This document shows positions 19,848 to 27,661 of a stretch of 27,661 nucleotides of DNA, one piece after another (position 1 is the first letter of the stretch; every line of letters begins with the position of its first letter). The notes under the pieces were generated by a model. That model searched no databases. It had not been told where the DNA came from and saw nothing but the letters and a program-made list of their open reading frames with translations. The stretch lies in IMG/VR virus record IMGVR_UViG_3300032323_001556, positions 1 through 27,661 of that record; one strand, given 5' to 3'. The position numbers were made by a program, and so were the translations under genes. This DNA comes from a virus.

Positions 19848-20006
19848 ATGAAATTTAGAAATAATTGGAAAGTAAAGAACAAACAATGGGATAAGTTTGC
19901 TTTACGGCTTAGAATTAGTCATTTTGATATACTTACTATTGAAGTAGATATATCAAGAGAATTTTACATGTTGACTATTTTAAACTTTACACTTAAAAAT
20001 AGATAA
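19848..20006 (+). CDS. small basic hypothetical protein (52 residues)
   Basis: The ATG at 19848 opens a 52-residue frame, 3 bases after the endolysin stop, ending TAA at 20006. The product is strongly basic (KFRNNWKVKNKQWDKFALRLR) with a beta-like C-terminal half. It lies between the endolysin and a terminator, so it is the last gene of the lysis unit if real. Function unknown. Confidence 0.55.
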   Translation: MKFRNNWKVKNKQWDKFALRLRISHFDILTIEVDISREFYMLTILNFTLKNR

Positions 20007-20031
20007 TTTACAACAGTTATTAATAATACTT

Positions 20032-20065
20032 AACCCATGTTACTTTAAGTAATGTGGGTTTTTTG
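20032..20065 (+). terminator. rho-independent terminator
   Basis: AACCCATGTTACTT pairs with AAGTAATGTGGGTT (two G-U pairs) with a tight loop, followed by a T run. It separates the lysis unit from the packaging operon. Confidence 0.85.
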
Positions 20066-20072
20066 TTTAAAT

Positions 20073-20104
20073 TTTGTAAGTTTAAACTTTTTATTATACA
20101 TTTG
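20073..20104 (+). promoter_or_regulatory. Bacteroidota-type promoter (TTTG-N20-TACATTTG)
   Basis: TTTG at 20073-20076 and TACATTTG at 20097-20104 are 20 bases apart, an exact fit to the TTTG/TAnnTTTG promoter of this phylum. A start site a few bases downstream would leave a leader of about 15 bases before the 20125 ATG. It is the clearest host-type promoter in the window and would drive the packaging operon. Confidence 0.75.
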
Positions 20105-20124
20105 TGTAAATAAATAAATATATT

Positions 20125-20418
20125 ATGGAAAATTTAAACCAACAAATGCCAGAAATGGAGGACATGACTCCAGAACAAATTGCTGAAAGAAAAGCTGAGA
20201 TGTTAGCTTTTTACACAGATTCATTACCATATCTTCAAGCTCAATTTGAATATGAAAGTGTTCTTTCTAGAATTGATGAGGTAAGATTTAAAAGAGCAAG
20301 TATACAAATGCAATTTGCTATGATGATGAATGGTTCAAAAGAACAAGAAGAAAATGAAGAACCAGAAACTACGGACTCTCCAAATGCACCAAAGGAAAGA
20401 AAGTTAAAAAAATCTTAA
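20125..20418 (+). CDS. small helical protein of the packaging operon
   Basis: A 97-residue acidic protein. A Met/Glu-rich N terminus (about 1-30) is followed by helices (FEYESVLSRIDEVRFKRASI) and an acidic, Pro-rich tail ending in a basic patch (KERKLKKS). It looks helical and oligomeric, like a small assembly or scaffold-type protein, but no family is recognised. It is the first gene of the operon, four bases before the next. Confidence 0.68.
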   Translation: MENLNQQMPEMEDMTPEQIAERKAEMLAFYTDSLPYLQAQFEYESVLSRIDEVRFKRASIQMQFAMMMNGSKEQEENEEPETTDSPNAPKERKLKKS

Positions 20419-20421
20419 GTA

Positions 20422-20802
20422 ATGGCACTTGTAAATCAGGTACAAAAAAGAGTAAAAATGCCCAAATGGGAAATAGTTAAATTTCAGATCTTAACTCATT
20501 GTTATATTAACCGTATAGCAATGAGTGAATCTGACCTTAACTGTCTAACATTACTATGTTTTAATGAACCAATAGAGTTAACTCATTTCTGTTATGATGC
20601 TTCTTCTGAAGAAGACTGGATATTTAAATCTCCTCAAACAGTAAGAAATTGTATTAATAAAGCTGAGAAAAATAAATTAGTTATAAGAGATTCAGAAAAC
20701 AAAAAACTAATTATGGTTAATCCAGATTTAAAAATACAAACAGAAGGCACACTACTATTGGACTATAAATTTTTAGGAGATGACACCCAAAAAACCAATT
20801 AG
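20422..20802 (+). CDS. winged-helix-like protein
   Basis: A 126-residue basic protein. Residues about 75-120 fit a winged helix: a helix (SPQTVRNCINKAEKNKL) and a beta wing (VIRDSENKKLIMVNPDL). The N-terminal half carries further helices (ESDLNCLTLLCFNEP). It may bind DNA in packaging or transcription. It overlaps the IHF-like gene by 23 bases, so the two are translationally linked, and the pairing of a winged helix with an IHF-type protein suggests joint work on DNA (inference). Confidence 0.65.
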   Translation: MALVNQVQKRVKMPKWEIVKFQILTHCYINRIAMSESDLNCLTLLCFNEPIELTHFCYDASSEEDWIFKSPQTVRNCINKAEKNKLVIRDSENKKLIMVNPDLKIQTEGTLLLDYKFLGDDTQKTN

Positions 20803-21172
20803 TATTTATAAAGAAGTTTCAGAGTCATTAGACTGTAAAGAAGAACTTGTCCAAGATGTGATTGAGTTTTATTATAGTGAGCTCAGAAAAAGTTTAAGTG
20901 ACTTAAAACATCCTAGGATAAATATTGAAGGATTAGGGCATTTAGTTGCAAAAACAGGATATGTAAAAAAGATTATTCCAGTTATTCAATCAAAACTGGA
21001 AAAACATGATACATCTACTTATGGTGCATATTTTAATAAGAAGATGTTAGAAACAAAATTAGATTTACTTATTCAGTTGGAACAAAAAATTTTAATACAA
21101 GAAAAGAAAAAATTAGAATTTAAAACTAACAAAGATGAACAAGTTAAAAAGAATTTGGAAAGACCGGAATAA
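20780..21172 (+). CDS. IHF/HU-like DNA-bending protein
   Basis: A 130-residue protein whose first 100 residues match the IHF/HU fold: two N-terminal helices (ISIYKEVSESLDCKEELVQD, then IEFYYSELRKSL), then I-N-I-E-G-L-G-H-L-V-A, which replaces the usual hydrophobic-G-F-G-x-F strand, and a basic arm-like segment. A Lys-rich coiled tail (about 95-130) is extra. Members bind and sharply bend DNA as dimers. Only one such gene is in the window; crAss-like phages are known to carry IHF-like subunits in this block. It overlaps both neighbours. Confidence 0.75.
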   Translation: MTPKKPISIYKEVSESLDCKEELVQDVIEFYYSELRKSLSDLKHPRINIEGLGHLVAKTGYVKKIIPVIQSKLEKHDTSTYGAYFNKKMLETKLDLLIQLEQKILIQEKKKLEFKTNKDEQVKKNLERPE

Positions 21173-21431
21173 AATCATAGAGGGAATTACCAATACCCTT
21201 AGACGTGATGAATTTGTGGAAGATGTTGCAAAACACAGAATGGAAGTTTGTGATGCATGTACAAGCAAAGGTACAAAATGTGTTATGCGAGGAACAGCAC
21301 CTTGTTGTGATGAGTGTGGTTGTTCTTTAGCATTTAAAACAAGATCTTTATCATCTGAATGTCCATTAGGAAAATGGAAAGCTTTAATGTCTGAAGAAGA
21401 GGAAGACAAATTAGACAACCTTAAAGATTAA
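21135..21431 (+). CDS. Cys-rich zinc-binding-type protein
   Basis: A 98-residue protein with a basic helix at the N terminus (NKLKRIWKDRNKIIEGI) and a Cys cluster: C-D-A-C, then a lone C, then C-C-D-E-C-G-C and a final C in S-S-E-C-P-L-G-K-W. At least seven Cys fit a zinc knuckle or treble clef. The stretch from T-R-S-L-S-S to C-P-L-G-K-W is a signature I associate with small proteins next to packaging genes in Bacteroidota phages; function unknown. It overlaps the IHF-like gene by 38 bases. Confidence 0.7.
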   Translation: MNKLKRIWKDRNKIIEGITNTLRRDEFVEDVAKHRMEVCDACTSKGTKCVMRGTAPCCDECGCSLAFKTRSLSSECPLGKWKALMSEEEEDKLDNLKD

Positions 21432-21435
21432 TATT

Positions 21436-21753
21436 ATGTATGACCAAACACAACACATTCAAGGCATATATGTAGCAGATTCTACAAAAGTAATTAATAC
21501 AATTCCTACTACAGGTAATGGACTATGGGATCAACTTCAAGATAGTGTAATCCAGGAACCATATGTAAATCCTATGGAATCAATTTATACAAGACTAACT
21601 AAATTAGAAACTCAAAACAAGTTTTTAAAATTAAAAATTCTTGGAATGGAAGGTAAGTTTACACAAGAAGAAATAGTTAATATTAGAGCTATGCTTACAT
21701 CTAATGATGAAGCATCTATTACATTAGCTGATTCTATAATTGAGAATGCATGA
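21436..21753 (+). CDS. hypothetical protein with coiled-coil segment
   Basis: A 105-residue protein. The first 45 residues are extended (Thr, Asn, Pro); residues 55-75 (YTRLTKLETQNKFLKLKILG) form a short coiled coil, followed by a helix (TQEEIVNIRAMLTSNDEASI). It may be a structural or adaptor protein. It overlaps the next gene by four bases (ATGA), so their translation is coupled. Confidence 0.65.
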   Translation: MYDQTQHIQGIYVADSTKVINTIPTTGNGLWDQLQDSVIQEPYVNPMESIYTRLTKLETQNKFLKLKILGMEGKFTQEEIVNIRAMLTSNDEASITLADSIIENA

Positions 21754-22013
21754 ACTGGCCGGAATTGGAAACATTACTAACAGATGGTATTGCTCCTCAA
21801 GGAAAAAAAATTCATATATATACAGGTCTGAATGGTTTTGATATGGTTTCACATGCATTTGCTGTAGAAAATTCAATAGGATTTGTAGAATGGATGAGAG
21901 AAAGAGAAAGAATTGATTTTGATACAGCAGAAAATTTAATTAATATGCTTAGATCACCAGATAGAGAAAATTTTAACATTGCTATTTTAGCAATAGAACA
22001 TTTAAGACAATGA
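21750..22013 (+). CDS. small hypothetical protein
   Basis: An 87-residue acidic protein with two or three helices (AVENSIGFVEWMRERERIDF, then TAENLINMLRSPDRENFNIA). No family is recognised. ATGA overlaps at both ends place it firmly inside the operon, between the coiled-coil gene and the PD-(D/E)XK nuclease. Confidence 0.66.
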   Translation: MNWPELETLLTDGIAPQGKKIHIYTGLNGFDMVSHAFAVENSIGFVEWMRERERIDFDTAENLINMLRSPDRENFNIAILAIEHLRQ

Positions 22014-22843
22014 GTATAGTATTTAATAATGAAGACCATAGTTACAAAAGTATTGATGGTGACAATATTGATTGGGTTAGTGTAACTACATTAATCTCAA
22101 ATTTTAAAAAACCATTTGATGCAAAGGCTGTAGCTGCAAAGGTTACTAAGAATAAAAAATCAAAATGGTTTGGTATTGAGCCTGCAACTATTTTAAAAAT
22201 TTGGGATGATGAATCTCAAAGAGCTATGTCTTTAGGAACCTATTACCATAATCAAAGAGAAGCTGATATATGTTCTTTAGCTTCTATGGAAAGAGAAGGT
22301 GTAACTGTACCAGTTATTTCTCCATCTGGAGAACATGATGGTATTAGATTAGCACCTTCACAAAAATTAGATCCAGGTGTATATCCAGAACATATGGTAT
22401 ATCTTAAGTCTGCAGGTATATGTGGACAATCAGATTTAGTTGAAGTTGTTAATGGTAAAATATATATCATTGATTATAAAACTAATAAAGAAATTAAGAA
22501 AGAATCTTTTGTAAACTGGGAAGGTGTGTCTGATAAGTTATCATTTCCTATACATCATTTAGATGACTGTAATTTTAATCATTATGCACTACAATTGAGT
22601 ATATATATGTATATTATGTTAAAGCATAATCCTAAACTAAAACCGGGAGCAATGCATATACATCATATAGTATTTGAAGAAGATGATAAAGATGAGAATG
22701 GTTATCCTGTTACCAGGTATAATTTTGAGGGAGATCCTATTGTAAAAGAAGTTATTCCTATGGAAGTACCTTATTTAGAAGATGAAGTAAGATCTATTAT
22801 TCTTTGGCTATCTGATAATAAACATAAACTCAAAAAGAAATAA
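22010..22843 (+). CDS. PD-(D/E)XK nuclease (RecB/Cas4-like exonuclease)
   Basis: A 277-residue protein with the order of motifs typical of RecB/Cas4-like nucleases: S-V-T-T-L-I (25-30), a Gly-x-x-x-His helix (G76-T-Y-Y-H80), G139-Q-S-D142, the core I-I-D155-Y-K157 with two acids and a Lys for metal binding, and Q195-L-x-x-Y199 in the helix that closes the site. All catalytic residues are present. No Cys set for an iron-sulphur cluster is seen, unlike many Cas4 proteins. It may process DNA ends for recombination or packaging. It overlaps the previous gene by 4 bases. Confidence 0.83.
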   Translation: MSIVFNNEDHSYKSIDGDNIDWVSVTTLISNFKKPFDAKAVAAKVTKNKKSKWFGIEPATILKIWDDESQRAMSLGTYYHNQREADICSLASMEREGVTVPVISPSGEHDGIRLAPSQKLDPGVYPEHMVYLKSAGICGQSDLVEVVNGKIYIIDYKTNKEIKKESFVNWEGVSDKLSFPIHHLDDCNFNHYALQLSIYMYIMLKHNPKLKPGAMHIHHIVFEEDDKDENGYPVTRYNFEGDPIVKEVIPMEVPYLEDEVRSIILWLSDNKHKLKKK

Positions 22844-22844
22844 T

Positions 22845-23147
22845 ATGCAACTCTATGAAGTAAGACATTTTGATGCAAACTATCCAGGACGCACAAAAAT
22901 ATTAAAGTATAAAGCATTTGTAATATTTAAATATAAACGTAAGATGTTGGTTTATTTAAAACCATTAGAAGAAGAATCATATTATTTTAAAAATCCTGAT
23001 GATCCTGAAACATTTTTAGAAGGTTATATTGTGTGTAAAAATGATCATATTATAATGTATCCTTATCTTGCAACAGGTTTTATAAATGGGTTAAAAAAAC
23101 TATTCGAAATAAAAACAAAAGTTAAACCTATAAATCCATTTACATGA
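22845..23147 (+). CDS. hypothetical protein
   Basis: A 100-residue basic protein rich in Tyr and Lys, mostly beta (FVIFKYKRKMLVYLKPLEEE, then GYIVCKNDHIIMYPYL). The family is unknown. It is packed between the nuclease (1-base gap) and the next gene (ATGA overlap), so it belongs to the packaging operon. Confidence 0.65.
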   Translation: MQLYEVRHFDANYPGRTKILKYKAFVIFKYKRKMLVYLKPLEEESYYFKNPDDPETFLEGYIVCKNDHIIMYPYLATGFINGLKKLFEIKTKVKPINPFT

Positions 23148-23659
23148 TAGTTAAATTATTTGATATACAAAATGGAGTAGTTGTACCAACAGAACATTGT
23201 TATACTCTTAAGTCTTTGAAAGATATTATGGATAATTATCCAGAGGATCATTTAAAGATTTATCAGTACTTGTTTTACATGACATGTCCTAATCCAGATT
23301 TGAACCCGTTTTTTCATACTCCAGAAAATGATAAAGAAGATATAATACTTTCTGAAATCCAAGCAGAGTTTTCTACTGAGGATTCAGAAATATACAAAGC
23401 ATTATTGTTTTGTGAGAAGTTATATGAAACACCTACTTCTAGAGCATATAAGGGTATTAAATCTATGCTGGATAGATTGGGTAAGTATATGGAGACAACG
23501 TCCATTACAGATGGTAAAGATGGTAATTTAACAGCATTGGTTAATGCAGCTAAGAACTATGAATCAGTCAGAAACTCTTTTAAAGGAGTTTACAAAGACT
23601 TACAAGATGAACAACAGAGTAAAGTCCGTGGTGGAATTGGTATGGCATATGATCAATAA
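23144..23659 (+). CDS. hypothetical protein, candidate small terminase subunit
   Basis: A 171-residue protein directly before the large terminase. The N-terminal 45 residues are alpha/beta, the middle is helical (SEDSEIYKALLFCEKLYE-like), and residues 110-155 form a long helix pair (YKGIKSMLDRLGKYME, LVNAAKNYESVRNSFKGVY) of the sort used for oligomer rings. Small terminase subunits usually sit here and have helix pairs, but no helix-turn-helix is clear, so the call is by position and shape only. It overlaps the previous gene by 4 bases and ends 8 bases before terL. Confidence 0.55.
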   Translation: MIVKLFDIQNGVVVPTEHCYTLKSLKDIMDNYPEDHLKIYQYLFYMTCPNPDLNPFFHTPENDKEDIILSEIQAEFSTEDSEIYKALLFCEKLYETPTSRAYKGIKSMLDRLGKYMETTSITDGKDGNLTALVNAAKNYESVRNSFKGVYKDLQDEQQSKVRGGIGMAYDQ

Positions 23660-23667
23660 AAGAAATT

Positions 23668-25869
23668 ATGAGTGAGATTTATCAAGATATACCCTGTTGG
23701 GATAATGGTTCATGGACAACAGTATCCTTTAATTCAAGGGAGGAGTTTGCTGGTTCTATTGAAAGCATATTTTCTGAACCAGGTAAGTATGGTTTTGATG
23801 AAACCAGTTTACTTTTTAATGAACAAGCCTTAAAGTTTAAAGATCAAAATGTATATTGTGTTGCTCCTTTCAAGTCTAAGGATTTTGTGACTTATTGGGA
23901 TGATCAAAAACATAAATGTAGAAAAGGAGTCTTTTATATTAATGGTGATAAGAAATGGTATTTATCCAGAGATTATTACATGTGGTTAAACTTCCTACCA
24001 ATCTTTGATAAAGAACAACAAAAGTTTGACTTTGCTAAAATTAGAGATGCCCAATATCATATGGCATTATATGAGACTCTTGCTGAACTCACATATAAAC
24101 ATGTGGCAATTCTGAAAAAAAGACAGATTGCATCATCTTACTTTCATGCCGGTAAATTAATAAATCAGTTATGGTTTGAGGCCGGAGTTACTCTTAAGAT
24201 GGGAGCCAGTCTTAAAGATTACATAAATGAAAAAGGAACCTGGAAATTCTTAAATGAATATGCTGCCTTCTTAAATGAGCACACTGCTTGGTATAGACCT
24301 ATGTCTCCAGACAAAGTAATGATGTGGCAACAAAAGATTGAAGTAAGAAAAGCAGATAGAAAAACTGAAGTAGGTTTAAAAGGTACATTACAAGGAATGT
24401 CATTTGACAAAGATCCTACAAATGGTGTAGGGGGTCCTGTTAAATTTTTCTTTCATGAAGAGGCCGGAATTGCTCCTAAGATGGATCAGACTTTTGGTTA
24501 TATCAAACCTGCTTTAAAATCAGGTATGATTACAACAGGTATGTTTATAGCTGCAGGATCTGTTGGGGATTTAGCACAATGTGGTCCCTTAAAGGATATG
24601 ATAAATAACCCAGAGGGTAGTGATATTTATGCTGTAGAAACTAATCTGATTGATAGTAAAGGTACTATAGGTAAGACAGGTTTATTTATTCCAGAGCAAT
24701 GGTCTATGCCACCATGTATTGATGATTATGGTAATAGTCTTGTAGAAGAGGCATTAGAGTATTTAGAGAAATACTTTGCTGAATGTAAGGCAAACATGTC
24801 TCCAGAAGGTTATCAGCTTGAGTTATCTCAGCATCCAAGAAACATAGAAGAAGCATTTGCACACAGAACTGTATCTAAGTTTCCGCCTCATTTACTTGCA
24901 GCACAGCAAAGAAGAATAGAAGATAAAGAATATGCTTATGAATTTCTAGATATTAGTACTGATGAGAATGGTAAACCTACAGTTAAGCAATCTAATAAAC
25001 AACCTATAAAAGAATTTCCTATTACAAAGAAAACTGAAGATAAGACTGGTGTATTAGTTGTATGGGAAAGACCTATTAAAGATCCAACATTTGGACAGTA
25101 TTATGCTTCTATTGATCCCGTGTCAGAGGGTAAAACAACAACATCAGAATCATTGTGTTCAATATATATTATGAAAGCTCCTGTGGAAGTAACTAAAGTT
25201 ACAGGAACAGAAACAGAAACTTATATAGAACCTGATAAGATTGTAGCTACATGGTGTGGCCGATTTGATGATATTAATAAAACACATCAAAGATTAGAAC
25301 TAATTATAGAATGGTATAATGCATGGACAGTAATTGAGAACAACATCTCATTATTTATCCAGTACATGATCTCCAGGAAAAAACAAAAGTATTTGGTACC
25401 AAAAAGCCAAATATTATTCTTAAAAGATCTTGGTGCCAATGCTAACGTGTTCCAGGAGTACGGATGGAAAAATACAGGAACCTTATTTAAACAACATTTG
25501 CTTAGTTATGCAATTGAATATACCAAAGAAGAAATTGATGTTGAAACAAAAGCAGATGGAACTATTGTAAGAACTAAGTATGGTATTGAGAGAATACCTG
25601 ATCCAATGTTACTTACAGAAATGAGAGAATATGGGGATGGTGTCAATGTGGATAGATTGGTTTCTTTTGCAGCATTAGTTGCATTTATGAGAATTCAACA
25701 AGCAAATAGGGGTTATAGTAAAAGAGTTATTATGGATGATGCAGCTAAAAACTTGCAAAAGTCAGATAATTTGTTTAAATTAAATAGAAGCCCTTTCCGC
25801 CATATGGGGAGAGGTGCCGTATCAATGGGCCAGTCTTCAAAGAGATCACCATTTAAAAATTTAAAGTAA
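23668..25869 (+). CDS. terL: terminase large subunit
   Basis: A 733-residue packaging motor protein. The ATPase part shows an unusual Walker A-like stretch, L149-K-K-R-Q-I-A-S-S (a basic loop in place of the usual G-K-T), and a clear Walker B with catalytic acids, K-F-F-F-H-E264-E265-A-G. The C-terminal nuclease domain begins with a strand ending in a metal-binding Asp, A-S-I-D483-P-V-S-E-G, with a further acidic cluster (RFDDINK) downstream. Nonclassical Walker A loops are common in phage terminases. It pumps DNA into the prohead with the portal, whose gene starts 6 bases later. Confidence 0.9.
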   Translation: MSEIYQDIPCWDNGSWTTVSFNSREEFAGSIESIFSEPGKYGFDETSLLFNEQALKFKDQNVYCVAPFKSKDFVTYWDDQKHKCRKGVFYINGDKKWYLSRDYYMWLNFLPIFDKEQQKFDFAKIRDAQYHMALYETLAELTYKHVAILKKRQIASSYFHAGKLINQLWFEAGVTLKMGASLKDYINEKGTWKFLNEYAAFLNEHTAWYRPMSPDKVMMWQQKIEVRKADRKTEVGLKGTLQGMSFDKDPTNGVGGPVKFFFHEEAGIAPKMDQTFGYIKPALKSGMITTGMFIAAGSVGDLAQCGPLKDMINNPEGSDIYAVETNLIDSKGTIGKTGLFIPEQWSMPPCIDDYGNSLVEEALEYLEKYFAECKANMSPEGYQLELSQHPRNIEEAFAHRTVSKFPPHLLAAQQRRIEDKEYAYEFLDISTDENGKPTVKQSNKQPIKEFPITKKTEDKTGVLVVWERPIKDPTFGQYYASIDPVSEGKTTTSESLCSIYIMKAPVEVTKVTGTETETYIEPDKIVATWCGRFDDINKTHQRLELIIEWYNAWTVIENNISLFIQYMISRKKQKYLVPKSQILFLKDLGANANVFQEYGWKNTGTLFKQHLLSYAIEYTKEEIDVETKADGTIVRTKYGIERIPDPMLLTEMREYGDGVNVDRLVSFAALVAFMRIQQANRGYSKRVIMDDAAKNLQKSDNLFKLNRSPFRHMGRGAVSMGQSSKRSPFKNLK

Positions 25870-25875
25870 AAAGTT

Positions 25876-27661
25876 ATGCAAATTATAAATGCACTTCAAG
25901 CTAAAAAAGGTGTTAAGTCTACTCAAAATAGAATGGGTAGTATTACTCAACCATTGCAGTTTCTTCCTAAGAAAGAAAAAGATCAGCAATGGGCTGCTTG
26001 GAATTTAGATTGGTTAGAGTGGCAAGGACTAAAACAACTTAGAAGAAATGCCCGCAGGTTAATGAAGAACTATAAACTTGCAAAAGGTATTATTGATAAG
26101 ACTGACTACATAGTTGAAGAAGATAATGATTACAGAGACATTGTAGAAATACTAACTAAAGAAGATGTATCTGCACTTGAATTAAAGTTTTATCCAATTA
26201 TTCCAAATGTTATAAATGTTTTAGTTGGAGAGTTTGCAAAAAGAAGTACTAAACTTACTTATAGAGCTATTGATGACTTTTCATATAATGAAATGTTGGA
26301 ACAGAAAAGAGCTATGGTAGAAGAAACTTTACTATCAGATGCTCAAATGAAAATTACTCAGGCTTTAATTGCACAAGGTATGGATCCTGAGTCTCCAGAA
26401 TTTCAACAAGAAACCGCTCCTGATAAAGTAAAGTCATTACCTGAAATAGAAGGGTTCTTTAAAAAGGATTATAGATCTATGGTAGAACAATGGGCTTCTC
26501 ATCAACATCATGTTGATGTGGAAAGATTCCATATGGATGAGCTTGAAGAAAGAGCATTTAGAGATATGCTTATTACTGATAGAGAATTCTGGCATATGAA
26601 GATGATGGAGGATGATTATGATATTGAATTATGGAATCCAGCATTAACTTTTTATCACAAATCTCCAGATGCAAGATATATTTCTCAAGGTAACTGGGTT
26701 GGTAAAACAGATATGATGACTGTTTCAGATGTTATTGATAAATATGGATACATGTTAACTCAAGAACAACATGAAGCATTAGAGAATGTTTATCCTATTA
26801 GATCTGCAGGATATACTATTGGAGGTGTTCAGAATGATGGTTCTTTTTATGATGGTACTAAATCTCATGAATGGAATACTAATATGCCTTCATTAGCTTA
26901 TAGACAGTATACATCTGCTATGGCTGGAACTGTTCTAGATGGTGCAGACATAATTGCTCAAATACTAGCAGAAGGAGAAGACTACTATGACCAAGGTACA
27001 GCATATCTACTAAGAGTATCTACATGTTATTGGAAGTCTCAAAAGAAAGTAGGACACTTAACTAAGATTACAGATCTAGGAGAAGTAACAAATGAGATTG
27101 TAACAGAAGATTACATTATTACTGATAAACCTATTTATGATAATAGACTCTTTAAAAATAAAACCAAAGATACTTTGGTATATGGAGAACATATAGACTG
27201 GATATGGATTAATGAAGTATGGGGTGGTGTAAAAATTGGTCCAAATATTCCTTCATTCTGGGGTATGAATAATCCTGGCGGTTTCTCTCCTATTTATATT
27301 GGTATTGATAAAAACAATATGGGAGCACTTAAGTTTCAATTTAAAGGAGATAATACTCTTTATGGTTGTAAACTTCCTGTAGAAGGAGCTGTGTTCTCAG
27401 ATAGAAATACTAAGTCAACTGCATTGTTAGACTTAATGAAGCCATACCAAATTGGTTTTAATATTGTAAACAATCAGATTGCAGATATACTAGTAGATGA
27501 ATTAGGTACAGTAATTATGCTTGACCAAAACTCATTACCTAGACATTCATTAGGAGAAGACTGGGGGAAAGGTAACTTAGCTAAAGCTTATGTTGCTATG
27601 AAGAATTTCCAAATGCTTCCTCTTGATACTTCTATTACTAATACAGAGAATGCATTAAACT
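25876..27661 (+). CDS. portal protein (cut by window edge)
   Basis: The ATG at 25876 opens a frame that runs off the right edge; 595 residues are visible. It begins with a basic region (QLRRNARRLMKNYKLAKGII), followed by a helical domain with P-I-I-P-N-V-I-N-V-L-V-G-E-F-A-K-R, the start region typical of large portals in crAss-like and related phages. A long middle with Trp-rich strands (WIWINEVWGGVKIG) and a helix (IGFNIVNNQIADILVDEL) follow. Position directly after terL supports the call. It would form the 12-fold channel through which DNA enters the capsid. The length, already close to 600, is above that of most portals. Confidence 0.85.
   Translation, partial: MQIINALQAKKGVKSTQNRMGSITQPLQFLPKKEKDQQWAAWNLDWLEWQGLKQLRRNARRLMKNYKLAKGIIDKTDYIVEEDNDYRDIVEILTKEDVSALELKFYPIIPNVINVLVGEFAKRSTKLTYRAIDDFSYNEMLEQKRAMVEETLLSDAQMKITQALIAQGMDPESPEFQQETAPDKVKSLPEIEGFFKKDYRSMVEQWASHQHHVDVERFHMDELEERAFRDMLITDREFWHMKMMEDDYDIELWNPALTFYHKSPDARYISQGNWVGKTDMMTVSDVIDKYGYMLTQEQHEALENVYPIRSAGYTIGGVQNDGSFYDGTKSHEWNTNMPSLAYRQYTSAMAGTVLDGADIIAQILAEGEDYYDQGTAYLLRVSTCYWKSQKKVGHLTKITDLGEVTNEIVTEDYIITDKPIYDNRLFKNKTKDTLVYGEHIDWIWINEVWGGVKIGPNIPSFWGMNNPGGFSPIYIGIDKNNMGALKFQFKGDNTLYGCKLPVEGAVFSDRNTKSTALLDLMKPYQIGFNIVNNQIADILVDELGTVIMLDQNSLPRHSLGEDWGKGNLAKAYVAMKNFQMLPLDTSITNTENALN

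Overview
This window is a stretch of an AT-rich genome of a tailed double-stranded DNA phage that infects Bacteroidota. It carries a large terminase with the portal gene directly behind it, tail-fibre genes, a lysis cassette with an M15-type endolysin, an IHF/HU-like protein and a helicase. Two things point to a Bacteroidota host: start codons follow A-rich leaders without a clear Shine-Dalgarno, and at least one intergenic region (20073-20104) has the TTTG-N20-TAnnTTTG promoter of that phylum. The order terminase then portal, the very large portal, the IHF-like gene and the many small early genes suggest a crAss-like phage or a relative. No polymerase or capsid gene lies in the window to settle this.

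Layout: two divergent arms meet at about 10.97-11.27 kb. The left arm (1-10966) is all on the minus strand and looks early: a helicase fragment at the left edge, an HNH protein, a PcfJ-like protein, and many small genes of unknown role. From 364 to 6913 the genes are closely packed. From 6.9 to 9.3 kb packing breaks down, with four non-coding gaps of about 0.2-0.46 kb that are rich in inverted repeats. From 8.6 to 11.0 kb almost every small gene is its own transcription unit. Each is preceded by a conserved 34-35 bp element: a 4-bp hairpin with a 3-base loop and covarying stems, at fixed distance from an AGT motif. Each is followed by a terminator, which usually abuts the next element. Eight copies are visible, and they are the most striking thing in the window.

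The right arm (11272-27661) is all on the plus strand. It opens with a metallophosphoesterase, then a GC-richer structured RNA candidate (about 12.14-12.35 kb) whose 5' end can pair with the arm of its own terminator. Next come small accessory genes, including a likely Acb2/Tad1-type cyclic-nucleotide sponge (anti-CBASS or anti-Thoeris), a GroES-like protein and a DUF3310 protein. Then follow receptor-binding or virion-decoration proteins (13.8-18.8 kb), a lysis cassette (18.85-19.84 kb), and after a terminator and a host-type promoter a packaging operon: winged-helix protein, IHF-like protein, Cys-rich protein, PD-(D/E)XK nuclease, a possible small terminase, large terminase, and a portal that runs off the right edge.

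All calls come from reading the sequence. No database search was run, and many small proteins are unassigned.
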